From positions 1 to 64,000 of the forward strand of contig NZ_JABUAE010000003.1 in NCBI RefSeq assembly GCF_013314535.1: DNA of 64,000 nt, read 5' to 3'. A program made the translations under genes and the position numbers. This document shows positions 49,609 through 58,743 of this stretch, piece by piece; position 1 is the first letter of the stretch; each line of letters opens with the position of its first letter. The DNA comes from Bacillus sp. Xin1. GTDB lineage: Bacteria > Bacillota > Bacilli > Bacillales > Bacillaceae_G. The notes under the pieces were generated by a model. It was not told the DNA's origin. It saw only the letters and a list, made by a program, of their open reading frames with translations, and made no database searches.

Positions 49609-51150
49609 GTGCTAGAACAAAAACAACAATCGAATTCATTTGCAGAACGTGTTGAAACAATTAAACAAGGCGGAGCGCCGAAATATCATGAGCAAAATAA
49701 AGCAAAAGGAAAAATCTTTGTTCGAGATCGCTTAGCTCTTCTATTTGATAACGGTGAATATGTAGAGGATGCATTATTTGCAAATTGTGAGCAAACAGGT
49801 TTACCAGCGGATGGTGTTGTAACGGCAACAGGAAAAATACATGGTCGTACAGTATGTGTTATGGCAAATGATTCAACAGTTAAGGCAGGATCTTGGGGTT
49901 CTCGTACTGTTGAAAAGATTTTACGTATCCAGGAGACAGCAGAAAAATTACGTGTGCCACTTTTTTATCTTGTTGATTCTGCAGGTGCGCGTATTACTGA
50001 CCAAGTTGAAATGTTCCCAGGCCGCCGCGGCGCAGGACGCATTTTTTATAACCAAGTGAAGCTATCAGGTAAGGTGCCGCAAATTTGTTTACTATTTGGT
50101 CCATCAGCAGCTGGAGGTGCGTATATTCCTGCTTTCTGTGACGTTGTCATGATGGTGGAAGGAAATGCTTCTATGTATTTAGGCTCACCGCGTATGGCTG
50201 AGATGGTTATTGGTGAAAAAGTAACACTAGAGGAAATGGGCGGCGCTCGTATGCATTGCTCCGTATCAGGATGCGGCGATGTTTTATGTAAGACAGAAGA
50301 AGATGCAATCGTTCAGGCAAGACAGTATATTTCTTACTTCCCAAGTAATTACAAAGAAAATGCTCCTAAGGTAACACCTCAAGAACCAAAGCAATTCGAA
50401 AAAACGTTAGAACAAATCATCCCAGAAAATCAAAATGCACCTTTTAATATGAAAGATCTTATTAATCGTATTATCGATGAAGGTTCTTTCTTTGAAGTGA
50501 AAAAATTATTTGCACAAGAACTTATTACAGGGTTAGGACGAATCGATGGGAAACCTATTGGTATTGTTGCAAACCAACCACGCATGAAAGGTGGCGTATT
50601 ATTCCACGATTCTGCCGATAAAGCAGCGAAGTTTATTAATTTATGTGATGCGTATCATATTCCATTATTATTCCTTGCTGATGTACCTGGATTTATGATT
50701 GGAACGAAAGTTGAGAGAGCCGGTATTATTCGTCACGGTGCGAAAATGATTTCTGCAATGAGTGAAGCGACAGTACCGAAAATTTCAATCGTTGTTCGTA
50801 AAGCATATGGTGCTGGTCTATATGCAATGGCAGGCCCAGCGTTCGAACCTGATTGCTGTCTTGCGTTGCCGACGGCTTCTATTGCTGTAATGGGACCTGA
50901 AGCTGCCGTTAATGCTGTATATGCAAACAAAATTGCAGCGTTACCAGAAGAAGAACGTGCGAGCTTTATTGCAGAAAAACGTGAAGAGTATAAACAAGAT
51001 ATTGATATTTACCGTCTAGCATCTGAAATGGTAATTGATGGTATTGTTCATCCGAATGATTTACGTGAAGAGCTAAAGAAACGCTTTGACATGTACATGA
51101 GTAAATATCAAGTGTTTACAGATCGAAAACATCCAGTTTATCCAGTATAA
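49609..51150 (+). CDS. yngE: Carboxyltransferase subunit of methylcrotonyl-CoA carboxylase
   Basis: A 513-residue carboxyltransferase with the two crotonase-fold halves of MccB/PccB proteins: Asp-Ser-Ala-Gly-Ala-Arg-Ile, Gly-Pro-Ser-Ala-Ala-Gly-Gly-Ala-Tyr and, in the second half, Ala-Asp-Val-Pro-Gly-Phe-Met-Ile-Gly and Arg-Lys-Ala-Tyr-Gly-Ala-Gly. With yngH and yngHB products it forms acyl-CoA carboxylase; operon context favours methylcrotonyl-CoA over propionyl-CoA. GTG start 2 nt after the hydratase stop, SD AAGGGGGAG. Confidence 0.92.
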   Translation: MLEQKQQSNSFAERVETIKQGGAPKYHEQNKAKGKIFVRDRLALLFDNGEYVEDALFANCEQTGLPADGVVTATGKIHGRTVCVMANDSTVKAGSWGSRTVEKILRIQETAEKLRVPLFYLVDSAGARITDQVEMFPGRRGAGRIFYNQVKLSGKVPQICLLFGPSAAGGAYIPAFCDVVMMVEGNASMYLGSPRMAEMVIGEKVTLEEMGGARMHCSVSGCGDVLCKTEEDAIVQARQYISYFPSNYKENAPKVTPQEPKQFEKTLEQIIPENQNAPFNMKDLINRIIDEGSFFEVKKLFAQELITGLGRIDGKPIGIVANQPRMKGGVLFHDSADKAAKFINLCDAYHIPLLFLADVPGFMIGTKVERAGIIRHGAKMISAMSEATVPKISIVVRKAYGAGLYAMAGPAFEPDCCLALPTASIAVMGPEAAVNAVYANKIAALPEEERASFIAEKREEYKQDIDIYRLASEMVIDGIVHPNDLREELKKRFDMYMSKYQVFTDRKHPVYPV

Positions 51151-51198
51151 AAGCCCTATTTAGGGCTTTCTTGTTCGAAAAATGAGGAGGGGAAAACA

Positions 51199-53139
51199 TT
51201 GAAGCAAGCCGTTTGGTTTCCAACAGAAGAATATAAAGACAAAACACGTTTATACGAGTGGATGAAATCGCTTGGTTATGAAGATTATGAAGCATTTTAT
51301 GATAAGTCAATTGAAGAAACTGCATGGTTCTGGGGGGAAGCAGAACGTGCAGTTGGTTATCAATGGATGAAGCCATATACAGAAGTATTAGATTTAGCAA
51401 ACGGCACACCGTTTGCACAGTGGTATAAGGATGGGACATGCAATGTAGTAGAATCTGTATTATCTCGTTGGCTTGCAGATGAAGAGACAAAACAACAACC
51501 TGCCCTCATGTACGAAGGAGAAGATGGCACAACAAAATCATTTACATATGAAGAGCTCGATAACTGGGTAAGTCGTGTTGCCAATGGATTGAAGCATATG
51601 GGCATTGAGAAAGGTGATCGCGTAACAATTTACATGCCAATGATTCCAGAGACCGTTGTTGCCATGCTGGCAGTAATGAAAATAGGTGCGATTATTTCTC
51701 CGATTTTTTCTGGGTTTGCAGCTGATGCAGTTATGACGCGTGTACAAGCAGCAGGCTCAAAAATGATTATTACAGCGGATGGATTCTCACGCCGCGGTAA
51801 AATTGTTTCTTTAAAAGATGAGGTCGATAAAGCGTGTGAACATTGTCCATCTGTTGAAAAGGTTGTTATTGTTCGTCATGCTGGAAATGATTTTATACCC
51901 CACAATTATGATGTTTCATGGAGTGTTTTAGAAAAAGAAAAACCATTTACGCATGCTGAGGAAATGAAAAGTGATGACCCGCTTATGCTCATTTATACAT
52001 CTGGGACAACTGGTAAACCAAAAGGAACGGTACACACGCATGCTGGATTTCCTCTGAAATCGGCATTTGATGCAGGGTTTGGTATGAACATTCAGCAAGG
52101 CGACCGTGTATTGTGGGTGACTGATATGGGCTGGATGATGGGACCGTTTTTATTATTTGGCTCTCTTATTAATGGGGCAACAATGGTCATGTACGAAGGT
52201 GTTCCAGATTACCCAGAAGCAGATCGATTATGGGAAACTGTTGATCGATATCAAATTACTCATCTTGGGATTTCACCGACATTAATTCGAGCATTGATGG
52301 CAAAAGGTGATGAATATGTAAAGAAACATTCTCTAGAAAGTTTAGAAGTATTCGCATCAACGGGTGAACCTTGGAATCCAGATCCTTGGATGTGGCTTTT
52401 TGAAACAGTTGGAAAAGGGAAAGTACCAATTTGTAACTATTCAGGTGGAACCGAAATTTCTGGTGGAATATTTGGAAATGTCCTAGTTAAACCAATTGCA
52501 CCGATTAGTTTTAATGCACCTTTACCTGGAATGGCAGCGGTTGTATTAGATGAACAAGGTAGCCCAATTCGTGATGAAGTTGGAGAATTATGTTTAGAAA
52601 AACCATGGGTTGGAATGACGAAAAGCTTCTGGGAAGATGACGAACGTTATGTCAATACGTATTGGTCACGTTTTGGGGATAAATGGGTACATGGTGACTG
52701 GGTAATCTATGATGGAGAGCAATATATCATTACAGGACGTTCTGATGATACATTAAATATTGCTGGGAAGCGTATCGGACCAGCTGAATATGAATCGATT
52801 ATTGTAAAACACCATGATGTAATCGAAGCAGCAGCAATAGGTGTACCAGATAAAGTGAAAGGCGAGGTTTGTCACTGTTTCGTTGTTTTACGAGAAGGGA
52901 CAATATTTACAACGGAACTCAAAAAAGAGTTGATGAATTTAGTGAATTCACATATTGGAAAGGCGCTATGTCCAAAAGATATTCATGTTGTAGAAGATTT
53001 GCCGAAAACGCGCAATTCAAAAGTGATGAGACGAGTAATTAAAGCGGCGTATTTAGGCAAGGAATTGGGTGATTTATCTTCTTTAGTAAATCCAGAGGTT
53101 GTTACATTTATTCAGGGATTAAAAGCTAAACAAATATAA
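51199..53139 (+). CDS. Acetyl/acetoacetyl-CoA synthetase-type AMP-forming ligase
   Basis: A 646-residue ANL enzyme of the acetyl-CoA synthetase subgroup. An ACS-like N-terminal cap precedes Ile-Tyr-Thr-Ser-Gly-Thr-Thr-Gly-Lys-Pro-Lys-Gly, Trp-Val-Thr-Asp-Met-Gly-Trp-Met-Met-Gly-Pro, and the hinge Gly-Arg-Ser-Asp-Asp-Thr-Leu-Asn-Ile-Ala-Gly-Lys-Arg. It may activate acetoacetate released by HMG-CoA lyase, or isovalerate. B. subtilis has a shorter ligase (YngI) inside its operon, so this is probably a non-orthologous replacement at the 3' end. Start TTG, SD GAGGAGGGG. Confidence 0.87.
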   Translation: MKQAVWFPTEEYKDKTRLYEWMKSLGYEDYEAFYDKSIEETAWFWGEAERAVGYQWMKPYTEVLDLANGTPFAQWYKDGTCNVVESVLSRWLADEETKQQPALMYEGEDGTTKSFTYEELDNWVSRVANGLKHMGIEKGDRVTIYMPMIPETVVAMLAVMKIGAIISPIFSGFAADAVMTRVQAAGSKMIITADGFSRRGKIVSLKDEVDKACEHCPSVEKVVIVRHAGNDFIPHNYDVSWSVLEKEKPFTHAEEMKSDDPLMLIYTSGTTGKPKGTVHTHAGFPLKSAFDAGFGMNIQQGDRVLWVTDMGWMMGPFLLFGSLINGATMVMYEGVPDYPEADRLWETVDRYQITHLGISPTLIRALMAKGDEYVKKHSLESLEVFASTGEPWNPDPWMWLFETVGKGKVPICNYSGGTEISGGIFGNVLVKPIAPISFNAPLPGMAAVVLDEQGSPIRDEVGELCLEKPWVGMTKSFWEDDERYVNTYWSRFGDKWVHGDWVIYDGEQYIITGRSDDTLNIAGKRIGPAEYESIIVKHHDVIEAAAIGVPDKVKGEVCHCFVVLREGTIFTTELKKELMNLVNSHIGKALCPKDIHVVEDLPKTRNSKVMRRVIKAAYLGKELGDLSSLVNPEVVTFIQGLKAKQI

Positions 53140-53144
53140 TAATA

Positions 53145-53178
53145 AAAAATGAGTTCTTTATAAAGAGCTCATTTTTTA
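53145..53178 (+). terminator. Terminator of leucine operon
   Basis: A symmetric stem AAAAATGAG.TCTTTA/TAAAGA.CTCATTTTT with T-run. Confidence 0.88.
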
Positions 53179-53297
53179 TTGTCTCTATTTTAAAAAAAGT
53201 ATAGGACAGTTGTTTGTTTTCTTGTATCTATGTGTTTGTCTCTATCACTTTATTTCTTTTTACATAATTTATAGTAAAAGGATAAAGGGGTGAAATT

Positions 53298-53654
53298 ATG
53301 AGTTGTCGTGAAGGTTGGTATGAAAAAAAATATTCTAAGTGTAGCGATTCAAAAAGACATTCTAAATGCTGGGATGATCATGATGATGATTGCTGGAAAG
53401 AATTTAAAAAGTGCAAAAAGGATCAAAATGAAAAATGCGATTGTTGTTGCACAACAGGTCTAGTTAAGAGACTAAGAGCTTTGATAGGTACAGGGGTAGT
53501 CGTAACAATTACTACTAAAAGTGGTGCTATAGTGACTGGTACTGTTGCGGCTGTATCATGTGACACTGTTGATGTTGTTGCTGCTGCAACTACTACACGG
53601 ACAACAGTTTCGGTTTGCGAAATTGAGTCGTTCTCAAGACCAAGTGCGATTTAG
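53298..53654 (+). CDS. Cys-rich spore-type protein with small beta-barrel domain
   Basis: A 118-residue protein. Residues 1-50 are rich in Cys, Lys, Asp and Trp, including Cys-Asp-Cys-Cys-Cys. Residues about 62-115 form an Sm/DUF2642-like small barrel (Val-Val-Val-Thr-Ile-Thr-Thr-Lys-Ser-Gly, Val-Thr-Gly-Thr-Val-Ala-Ala-Val). This layout is common among Bacillus spore coat and exosporium proteins. SD AAAGGGGTG, own terminator. No close neighbour in the same pathway. Confidence 0.75.
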   Translation: MSCREGWYEKKYSKCSDSKRHSKCWDDHDDDCWKEFKKCKKDQNEKCDCCCTTGLVKRLRALIGTGVVVTITTKSGAIVTGTVAAVSCDTVDVVAAATTTRTTVSVCEIESFSRPSAI

Positions 53655-53659
53655 TTGAT

Positions 53660-53692
53660 AAAAGGCTGCTCTGTTTAGGGCAGCCTTTTATT
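53660..53692 (+). terminator. Terminator of Cys-rich gene
   Basis: A perfect 10-bp stem AAAAGGCTGC/GCAGCCTTTT with a 10-nt loop. Confidence 0.88.
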
Positions 53693-53714
53693 AATTTGTA
53701 ATGAGCACCAGACA

Positions 53715-54395
53715 TTACATATGTATTGAAAAAGTCTCATATATTTTTCTCTTTCCTAATGGAGTAATGTGTATTGCTCTTGAGTATTCGGCTCTAGCAA
53801 TCCAATTTTCATGTAACATTTGCTCCAAAACCGCGTTCCCTAAAGATCCCGCTATATGATGTTGCCTTTCACTCCAATCTAAGCAACATTTTGAAAAAAA
53901 CCTTCTTTTTTTATATAACGAGTCTAAATCAATACCAAAACTCTCAAAAAATTCTTGTCCATTCTTCGTTACTTTAAATTGCAAATCTTCTTTAATTAAT
54001 ATGTTGTTATTTAAAAGTGAATTTGTAATTTCAACACCTAATTTTCCTGCTAAATGGTCATAGCAAGTTCTGGCATATTGAATTTCTTTAGACTCCCTTG
54101 ATTGTTTAAAGGATTGAATTGGTTCTGGAGGAGTTAAATATAGTATTTTTTCCAGTGATTCTGCTATTTGATGATTTGCTATTTTGTAATAACGGTGTCT
54201 TCCATGTTTTTCAACATCTATAATCTGTGCTTCATATAGTTTTTGAAGATGAAAACTGGCTGTTTGTGGTTGGATTTTCGCGGTATGTGCTAATTCAGTA
54301 GCTGGATGTGGACGACCATCCAAAAGTTGGACTAGAATTGTTGCTCGTGATGTATCACTAATAAGAGAAGCTATTTTTGCTACATTTACATTCAT
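53715..54395 (-). CDS. ArsR-family regulator with long C-terminal domain
   Basis: A 226-residue regulator. The winged helix (about 8-80) shows Ile-Ser-Asp-Thr-Ser-Arg-Ala-Thr-Ile-Leu, Ala-Thr-Glu-Leu-Ala and the recognition helix Gln-Pro-Gln-Thr-Ala-Ser-Phe-His-Leu, then the wing Lys-His-Gly-Arg-His-Arg-Tyr-Tyr. The C-terminal part has a Cys-Cys and acts probably as a sensor or dimer domain. ATG 54395 is 9 nt from SD AAGGAG; longer frame starts lie on the SD. Divergent from the flavin reductase gene. Confidence 0.85.
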   Translation of the reverse strand: MNVNVAKIASLISDTSRATILVQLLDGRPHPATELAHTAKIQPQTASFHLQKLYEAQIIDVEKHGRHRYYKIANHQIAESLEKILYLTPPEPIQSFKQSRESKEIQYARTCYDHLAGKLGVEITNSLLNNNILIKEDLQFKVTKNGQEFFESFGIDLDSLYKKRRFFSKCCLDWSERQHHIAGSLGNAVLEQMLHENWIARAEYSRAIHITPLGKRKIYETFSIHM

Positions 54396-54450
54396 TTGCA
54401 TCACTCCTTATTTTACGTCTATATTTCGATGATAATGGAATTATTTGTGT

Positions 54451-54463
54451 TTTACAATGTAAA
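54451..54463. promoter_or_regulatory. Candidate operator between divergent genes
   Basis: TTTACAATGTAAA is a perfect inverted repeat with a 3-nt centre, placed midway between the ArsR-type and flavin reductase genes. Confidence 0.45.
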
Positions 54464-54490
54464 TGGAGTAATAAGAATAGGAGTGATTTT

Positions 54491-55111
54491 ATGGGTTTCA
54501 CATTTCAACAAGGTTCCTGTAAAGAAATTAAACCAAAAATTTTATATTACGGAATGCCAATTTATTTATTATCAACATTAAATGAAGATGGAACAACAAA
54601 TATAAGTCCAATGTCTTCTTCTTGGGCTTTAGGGAACTATATTATTTTAGGTGTTGGACTTGGAGGGAAATCAATTGAGAATCTTGAAAAAAACAGAGAG
54701 TGTGTTATTAATTTACCTTCTTCAATGCAGTGGGAGCAAGTAGAAAAAATTGCGCCTTATACAGGGGTAGAGAAAGTTCCGGTTTATAAACAAGAAATGG
54801 GATTTACATATCAAAAAGATAAATTTACAATAGCTGGTTTTACACCATGTGATTCACAATTCGTAAAGCCGCAGCGTATTCAAGAATGTCCACTACAAAT
54901 TGAAGCAAAGGTAAAGGATATTCGAATTCCTGAATATGATCCTTTCTTTGCAATTGTTGAAACAGAAGTCATTTGTGTTCATGCGCATGAAGAGATTATA
55001 GAAAGAGAAAATCATATCAATCCACAAAAATGGAGTCCGTTATTTTATAATTTTAGACATTATTTTTCAATAGGAGAAGCGCTAGGAAGGAATTATCGAG
55101 CAGAAAGTTAA
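54491..55111 (+). CDS. Flavin reductase-like FMN-binding split-barrel protein
   Basis: A 206-residue protein of the flavin reductase/PNPOx-like split-barrel family: Thr-Asn-Ile-Ser-Pro-Met-Ser-Ser-Ser-Trp-Ala (FMN-binding), Glu-Cys-Val-Ile-Asn-Leu-Pro. It may supply reduced flavin or act as an FMN oxidoreductase. The ATG at 54491 has SD AGGAGTGA; the longer frame from 54377 overlaps the divergent regulator. Likely controlled by that ArsR-type protein. Confidence 0.85.
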   Translation: MGFTFQQGSCKEIKPKILYYGMPIYLLSTLNEDGTTNISPMSSSWALGNYIILGVGLGGKSIENLEKNRECVINLPSSMQWEQVEKIAPYTGVEKVPVYKQEMGFTYQKDKFTIAGFTPCDSQFVKPQRIQECPLQIEAKVKDIRIPEYDPFFAIVETEVICVHAHEEIIERENHINPQKWSPLFYNFRHYFSIGEALGRNYRAES

Positions 55112-55346
55112 TAATACAAGTTTTCGTATTTTCACTTGTTATAGTGGCTGCTGGAAAAAAGCACTTTATTCTCATAAAGTTCAAATAAAGTGGTTACAAA
55201 TGCAAGGATAATTATTGCAATCATCGAATAACTATAAGTTGGTTATTGTACCCAATAGTGGTCATTATATTTAAATGGATAGGTCTGAATATGTGATAGG
55301 GGCTGTTAAATGGGTACTATATCATATAAAAAAGGAGAGAAGTTGA

Positions 55347-55832
55347 TTGAAAACTTTATTTCTATATAACTGGCAAGTTAGAGAGCAATGGTTTGAATGG
55401 TGTAAGCAGCTTTCGGAAGATGATCTACTCTGTAAACGTGTTGGAGGTGTAGGGAGTATTTTGGAAACTTTGTTTCATATTGTAGATGTAGAATATAGCT
55501 GGATACGTGCTCTTCAAGGAGAAGATGATTTGGATCTGCAATTTCAAGACTATCAATCACTTAAAAAAGTGAAGGAACTTTCAGATTCTTTTAAAAATGA
55601 AATGGAATCTTTTTTGCAAGCATGGTCAAGTAATTTAGAGAATAAAATATTAACAGCTTCATGGACTGATGAAACGTTTAAATATGGTGAGATAGTACGT
55701 CATGTAATTGCACATGAAATCCATCATATTGGTCAATTATCTATTTGGGCAAGAGAGTTGAATCTTCAGCCTGTTTCAGCAAATTTAATTAGAAGAGGTT
55801 TAATGGAGCAAATAGGGAAAGCCATTTTGTAA
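55347..55832 (+). CDS. DinB-family protein
   Basis: A 161-residue four-helix protein of the DinB/YfiT family, usually metal-binding and thiol-related. The three histidines expected are visible in Phe-His-Ile-Val-Asp-Val-Glu (first helix), and in Val-Ile-Ala-His-Glu-Ile-His-His-Ile-Gly-Gln. Start TTG after AAAGGAG. It lies 24 nt before the broken kinase gene, so the two were probably an operon. Confidence 0.88.
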   Translation: MKTLFLYNWQVREQWFEWCKQLSEDDLLCKRVGGVGSILETLFHIVDVEYSWIRALQGEDDLDLQFQDYQSLKKVKELSDSFKNEMESFLQAWSSNLENKILTASWTDETFKYGEIVRHVIAHEIHHIGQLSIWARELNLQPVSANLIRRGLMEQIGKAIL

Positions 55833-55856
55833 AAAATTTATAAAGTGGTGGTTGTC

Positions 55857-56387
55857 TTGAAAAGTATTATACCTAGTAAAATTCATATCATTGGTCCTGT
55901 TGGAAGTGGAAAAACAACATTAGCAAGAGAATTGTCTGCTCAATTAAATATTCCTTATTATGAGCTAGATAATGTTGTTTGGAGAAGGACCAAAAAATGG
56001 AGATGTAAGAAATACACCTCAGGAAAGAGATGAACAACTTTATAATATTGTACATTCAAACGCTTGGATTATTGAAGGTGCTCATCATAAATGGGTATCG
56101 CAAAGCTTTCAAAAAGCAGATTTAATTATATTTTTAGATGTCAGTGTAGCAAAGAGGAAAGCCAGAATAATAAAAAGATTTATGTTGCAGTTGCTTAATC
56201 TAGAAAAGGCTAACTATACACCTACATTTGAAATGTTTATGAAAATGTTTAAGTGGACCAATGATTTTGTAAAAAATTATAAAAAGAGATTTTACATATG
56301 TTGAAACAACATGAGGATAAGTTATTTATTTTAAAAGATAATACAGAAATTGAGTTATCAAAAATAGGGATACAAATTTTGTATTAA
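55857..56387 (+). pseudogene. P-loop kinase (topology modulation/FlaR-like) with two frameshifts
   Basis: The Walker A Gly-Pro-Val-Gly-Ser-Gly-Lys-Thr-Thr and start Ile-His-Ile-Ile match adenylate-kinase-like topology modulation proteins. One extra A in the A6 run near 55991-55996 shifts the frame; the next frame continues Asn-Gly-Asp-Val-Arg-Asn, Trp-Ile-Ile-Glu-Gly, Leu-Ile-Ile-Phe-Leu-Asp. A second shift near 56279-56285 (one A too few) moves into a third frame ending at 56387. Both are at homopolymers. The gene is inactive unless these are sequencing errors. Confidence 0.75.
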
Positions 56388-56402
56388 ACTATTTTATCCA
56401 GC

Positions 56403-56521
56403 ATTAACGGGGGCAGTAAGACCCCCACTGATTAAAGTATCACTTTAATCAGTGGGGGGTGTCAGAAGACAAAAAACACTGAGTCGTTAGGCATAAATCA
56501 TAAATTCCGGTGTTTTTTGTA
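56403..56521. repeat. Two-hairpin intergenic repeat-like element
   Basis: A 17-bp perfect stem (arms from 56422 and to 56458, beginning CCCCCACTGATTAAAGT) with a 3-nt loop, then a second hairpin with ACAAAAAACAC and GTGTTTTTTGT arms (56470-56521). The structure is like dispersed B. cereus-group repeats of the bcr type; identity is not proven. Confidence 0.5.
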
Positions 56522-56636
56522 TGAAAAAGTAGAAAGATTGTACTCATGAGTGATTATAATTCAATGTGAATACAGAAATCTGTTCTATAGTAAAAGCAAT
56601 ACCTAAATATAAAAATTGTATTGGGAGAGATGTGAT

Positions 56637-57398
56637 ATGGATAGGGGTAGTTGTTTTGTAGGGGGAGATAATGAACAAGACATTAAATTTTCTATTATAG
56701 TCCCTGCACACAATGAAGAAAATTATATTGGTAGGTGTCTGGATTCTATTGTGGCCGCATCAAACATTTATAAAAATCAGGTCGAAGTTATTGTTGTGCT
56801 AAATCGCTGTAGTGATCGAACAGAAGAAATTGCACAGTCATATCATTGCATAACAGTGCAAGATGAAAACAAAAACCTTTCTAAAATTAGAAATGCTGGT
56901 GCAAAAATAGCTAGAGGAGAAATTATTGTTACAATAGATGCAGATAGCCAAATGAGTGAGAATATGTTGAGTGAAATAGAAGGACACTTAATAAGTGGAA
57001 AGTATATAGGTGGAGGCGTAAGAGGAAAGTTCGAACGTATTTCTTTAGGAATTATCGTATCAGGATTATTATTAATTATTCCGCTTATTTTTAAATATGG
57101 GCTCGTATCTGTCGGGATGTTTTGGTGTTATAGAAAAGATTTTGATGCAATTGGTGGCTTTAACGAAAAGATGTTGATGGCCGAGGATGCAGAATTTGCA
57201 ATGCGTTTAAAAAAATATGGTAAAACGTGTGGGAAAAAATTCACTACGATCAAGAAAGCGTATATGACAACTTCTTGTCGAAAATTTGATGAACATGGTG
57301 ATTGGGCATTAATAAAGAGACCTCAAATTATTTTTGCGTATTTAAAAGGAACAAATCAAAAATATGCAGATGAGCTATATTATGAGAAAGAGAAATAA
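56637..57398 (+). CDS. Family 2 glycosyltransferase
   Basis: A 253-residue GT-A enzyme: Ile-Val-Pro-Ala-His-Asn-Glu-Glu (21-28), Ile-Asp-Ala-Asp-Ser (metal-binding Asp-x-Asp), Glu-Asp-Ala-Glu-Phe-Ala-Met-Arg as catalytic region, and one hydrophobic segment (about 140-160). It likely moves a sugar to a lipid or surface glycan. ATG 56637 with SD GGGAG is preferred to upstream TTG. No other sugar genes adjoin. Confidence 0.85.
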   Translation: MDRGSCFVGGDNEQDIKFSIIVPAHNEENYIGRCLDSIVAASNIYKNQVEVIVVLNRCSDRTEEIAQSYHCITVQDENKNLSKIRNAGAKIARGEIIVTIDADSQMSENMLSEIEGHLISGKYIGGGVRGKFERISLGIIVSGLLLIIPLIFKYGLVSVGMFWCYRKDFDAIGGFNEKMLMAEDAEFAMRLKKYGKTCGKKFTTIKKAYMTTSCRKFDEHGDWALIKRPQIIFAYLKGTNQKYADELYYEKEK

Positions 57399-57401
57399 GA
57401 T

Positions 57402-57437
57402 AAACCGACTTGTTTTGAAAACACAAGTCGGTTTTTA
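57402..57437. terminator. Bidirectional terminator
   Basis: A 12-bp perfect stem AAACCGACTTGT/ACAAGTCGGTTT between converging genes. Confidence 0.88.
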
Positions 57438-57456
57438 TGTAAAAGAGCCTGTGAAA

Positions 57457-58467
57457 TTAAAAATTCTCGGAATCTTTTTTTCGTATATTTATAAATAGTG
57501 AAATGGAGATAACGAGAAAAATTGTTATTGTTTGTAAAAATAGATTTTTAAACTGAGGCATGGATATCCAGGATTTTATATAATCCTTAACAGATTGCAG
57601 AGAAGGAAGGTGAGTAGGCTCAGAACCATAAGTAAATAGTTTTTTCGTTTCGATAAATGCGCTATTTTCTCCATTTGCTTTCATTACAATGGAGATGAAT
57701 CTTTTGTTTCCTTGTTTGGCTGTACTAGCAAAACTATATCCAGTAGTATTTGAAAAGCTAGTTTGTAAACCATCAACTCCTTTAAATTTCACATTGTTAT
57801 CAAGTGAATACAACATTTTATTTGTATTGAAAACATGTATATCTTTGAAGGTAAATTGATAAGAGGTTAATTGGGCGATTTCCAATATCATAGGATAATC
57901 TGTTATTAAATGCTGGGCTAGTTTTGAGGCATCTAAGGCGGTTATTTTAGATTCTTCTTGCTTATTCATTATGCCGGTTGCACTTGCAAAATAAGTGTTA
58001 TTAGATAATCCCAATTGTGTCGCTTTTTCATTCATTAAATTCGTAAATTCTTGTTCCCTTTTTGAAATATGTTCTGCTAAAGATACGGCTGCACTATTAT
58101 CAGATGCAAGAACCATTGCATGAAACAAATCACGAACTGTTATTTGATCTTTAGTCGTTATATCAATTTTATCTCCTTCTGTTTGAATCGAATGATTACT
58201 TATTTTTACATGATCATCCCACTTTAGTGTTCCTTTATGTATTTGATCTAGTACAATATACTCGGTCATCATTTTTGATAAACTCGCTGAAGGAAAAGAG
58301 GTGTCTTCATTTTTTTTATATACAATTTCCCCTGATTTTGCATCTATTAAAATAGCTGATTGCGCTTGGATTGAAGGTCCATTTACATAGAAATAAAAGT
58401 AAAAAACAAGAATTGCAGTAATAAGAAAAGACAAGATAAGAAGCATCAATTTCTTGAAATGTTGCAT
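57457..58467 (-). CDS. D-alanyl-D-alanine carboxypeptidase-like PBP lacking the KTG motif
   Basis: A 336-residue membrane-anchored S11-type protein. An N-terminal helix (8-28), a serine-protease/penicillin-binding domain with Ser62-x-x-Lys65 and Ser122-Asp123-Asn124, and a C-terminal helix (about 310-330). The third motif, Lys-Thr-Gly in DacF and relatives, reads Gln235-Thr236-Ser237. That loss could abolish or change activity. It may still trim or bind peptidoglycan. Monocistronic. Confidence 0.85.
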   Translation of the reverse strand: MQHFKKLMLLILSFLITAILVFYFYFYVNGPSIQAQSAILIDAKSGEIVYKKNEDTSFPSASLSKMMTEYIVLDQIHKGTLKWDDHVKISNHSIQTEGDKIDITTKDQITVRDLFHAMVLASDNSAAVSLAEHISKREQEFTNLMNEKATQLGLSNNTYFASATGIMNKQEESKITALDASKLAQHLITDYPMILEIAQLTSYQFTFKDIHVFNTNKMLYSLDNNVKFKGVDGLQTSFSNTTGYSFASTAKQGNKRFISIVMKANGENSAFIETKKLFTYGSEPTHLPSLQSVKDYIKSWISMPQFKNLFLQTITIFLVISISLFINIRKKDSENF

Positions 58468-58740
58468 AAACGATCCTCCTTGTATATCGATATTACTAGT
58501 TTAAAAATTAATAGTTAATTAGGAGGAAAGAAAAGTTAAAGAATTTCTAAAGAATTATAAGAAAAATATAAAGATTGGATAATTATGGTCATAATCAGGG
58601 AGGGAGTGTACTTTCATTCATATTTAAATACTAAGAAGGTTTGGCATTAGCAGACAAGAATAGAAGTAAATTATGGGATAGAAATAGCAGCTAGAGATGA
58701 AAAGTCTCCTTAAGTCGAGTGGAGGAAGAATTTGCATATG
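58468..58740. other. Intergenic stretch before truncated atoE
   Basis: No gene with a good SD and length. A GGGAGGGAG at about 58600 is followed by only 14 codons. Confidence 0.4.
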
Positions 58741-58743
58741 TAA

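Noticed and set aside
53698-54404. Reading the divergent flavin reductase from 54377
   Set aside because: The longer frame overlaps the regulator start and lacks an SD; ATG 54491 has a good one.
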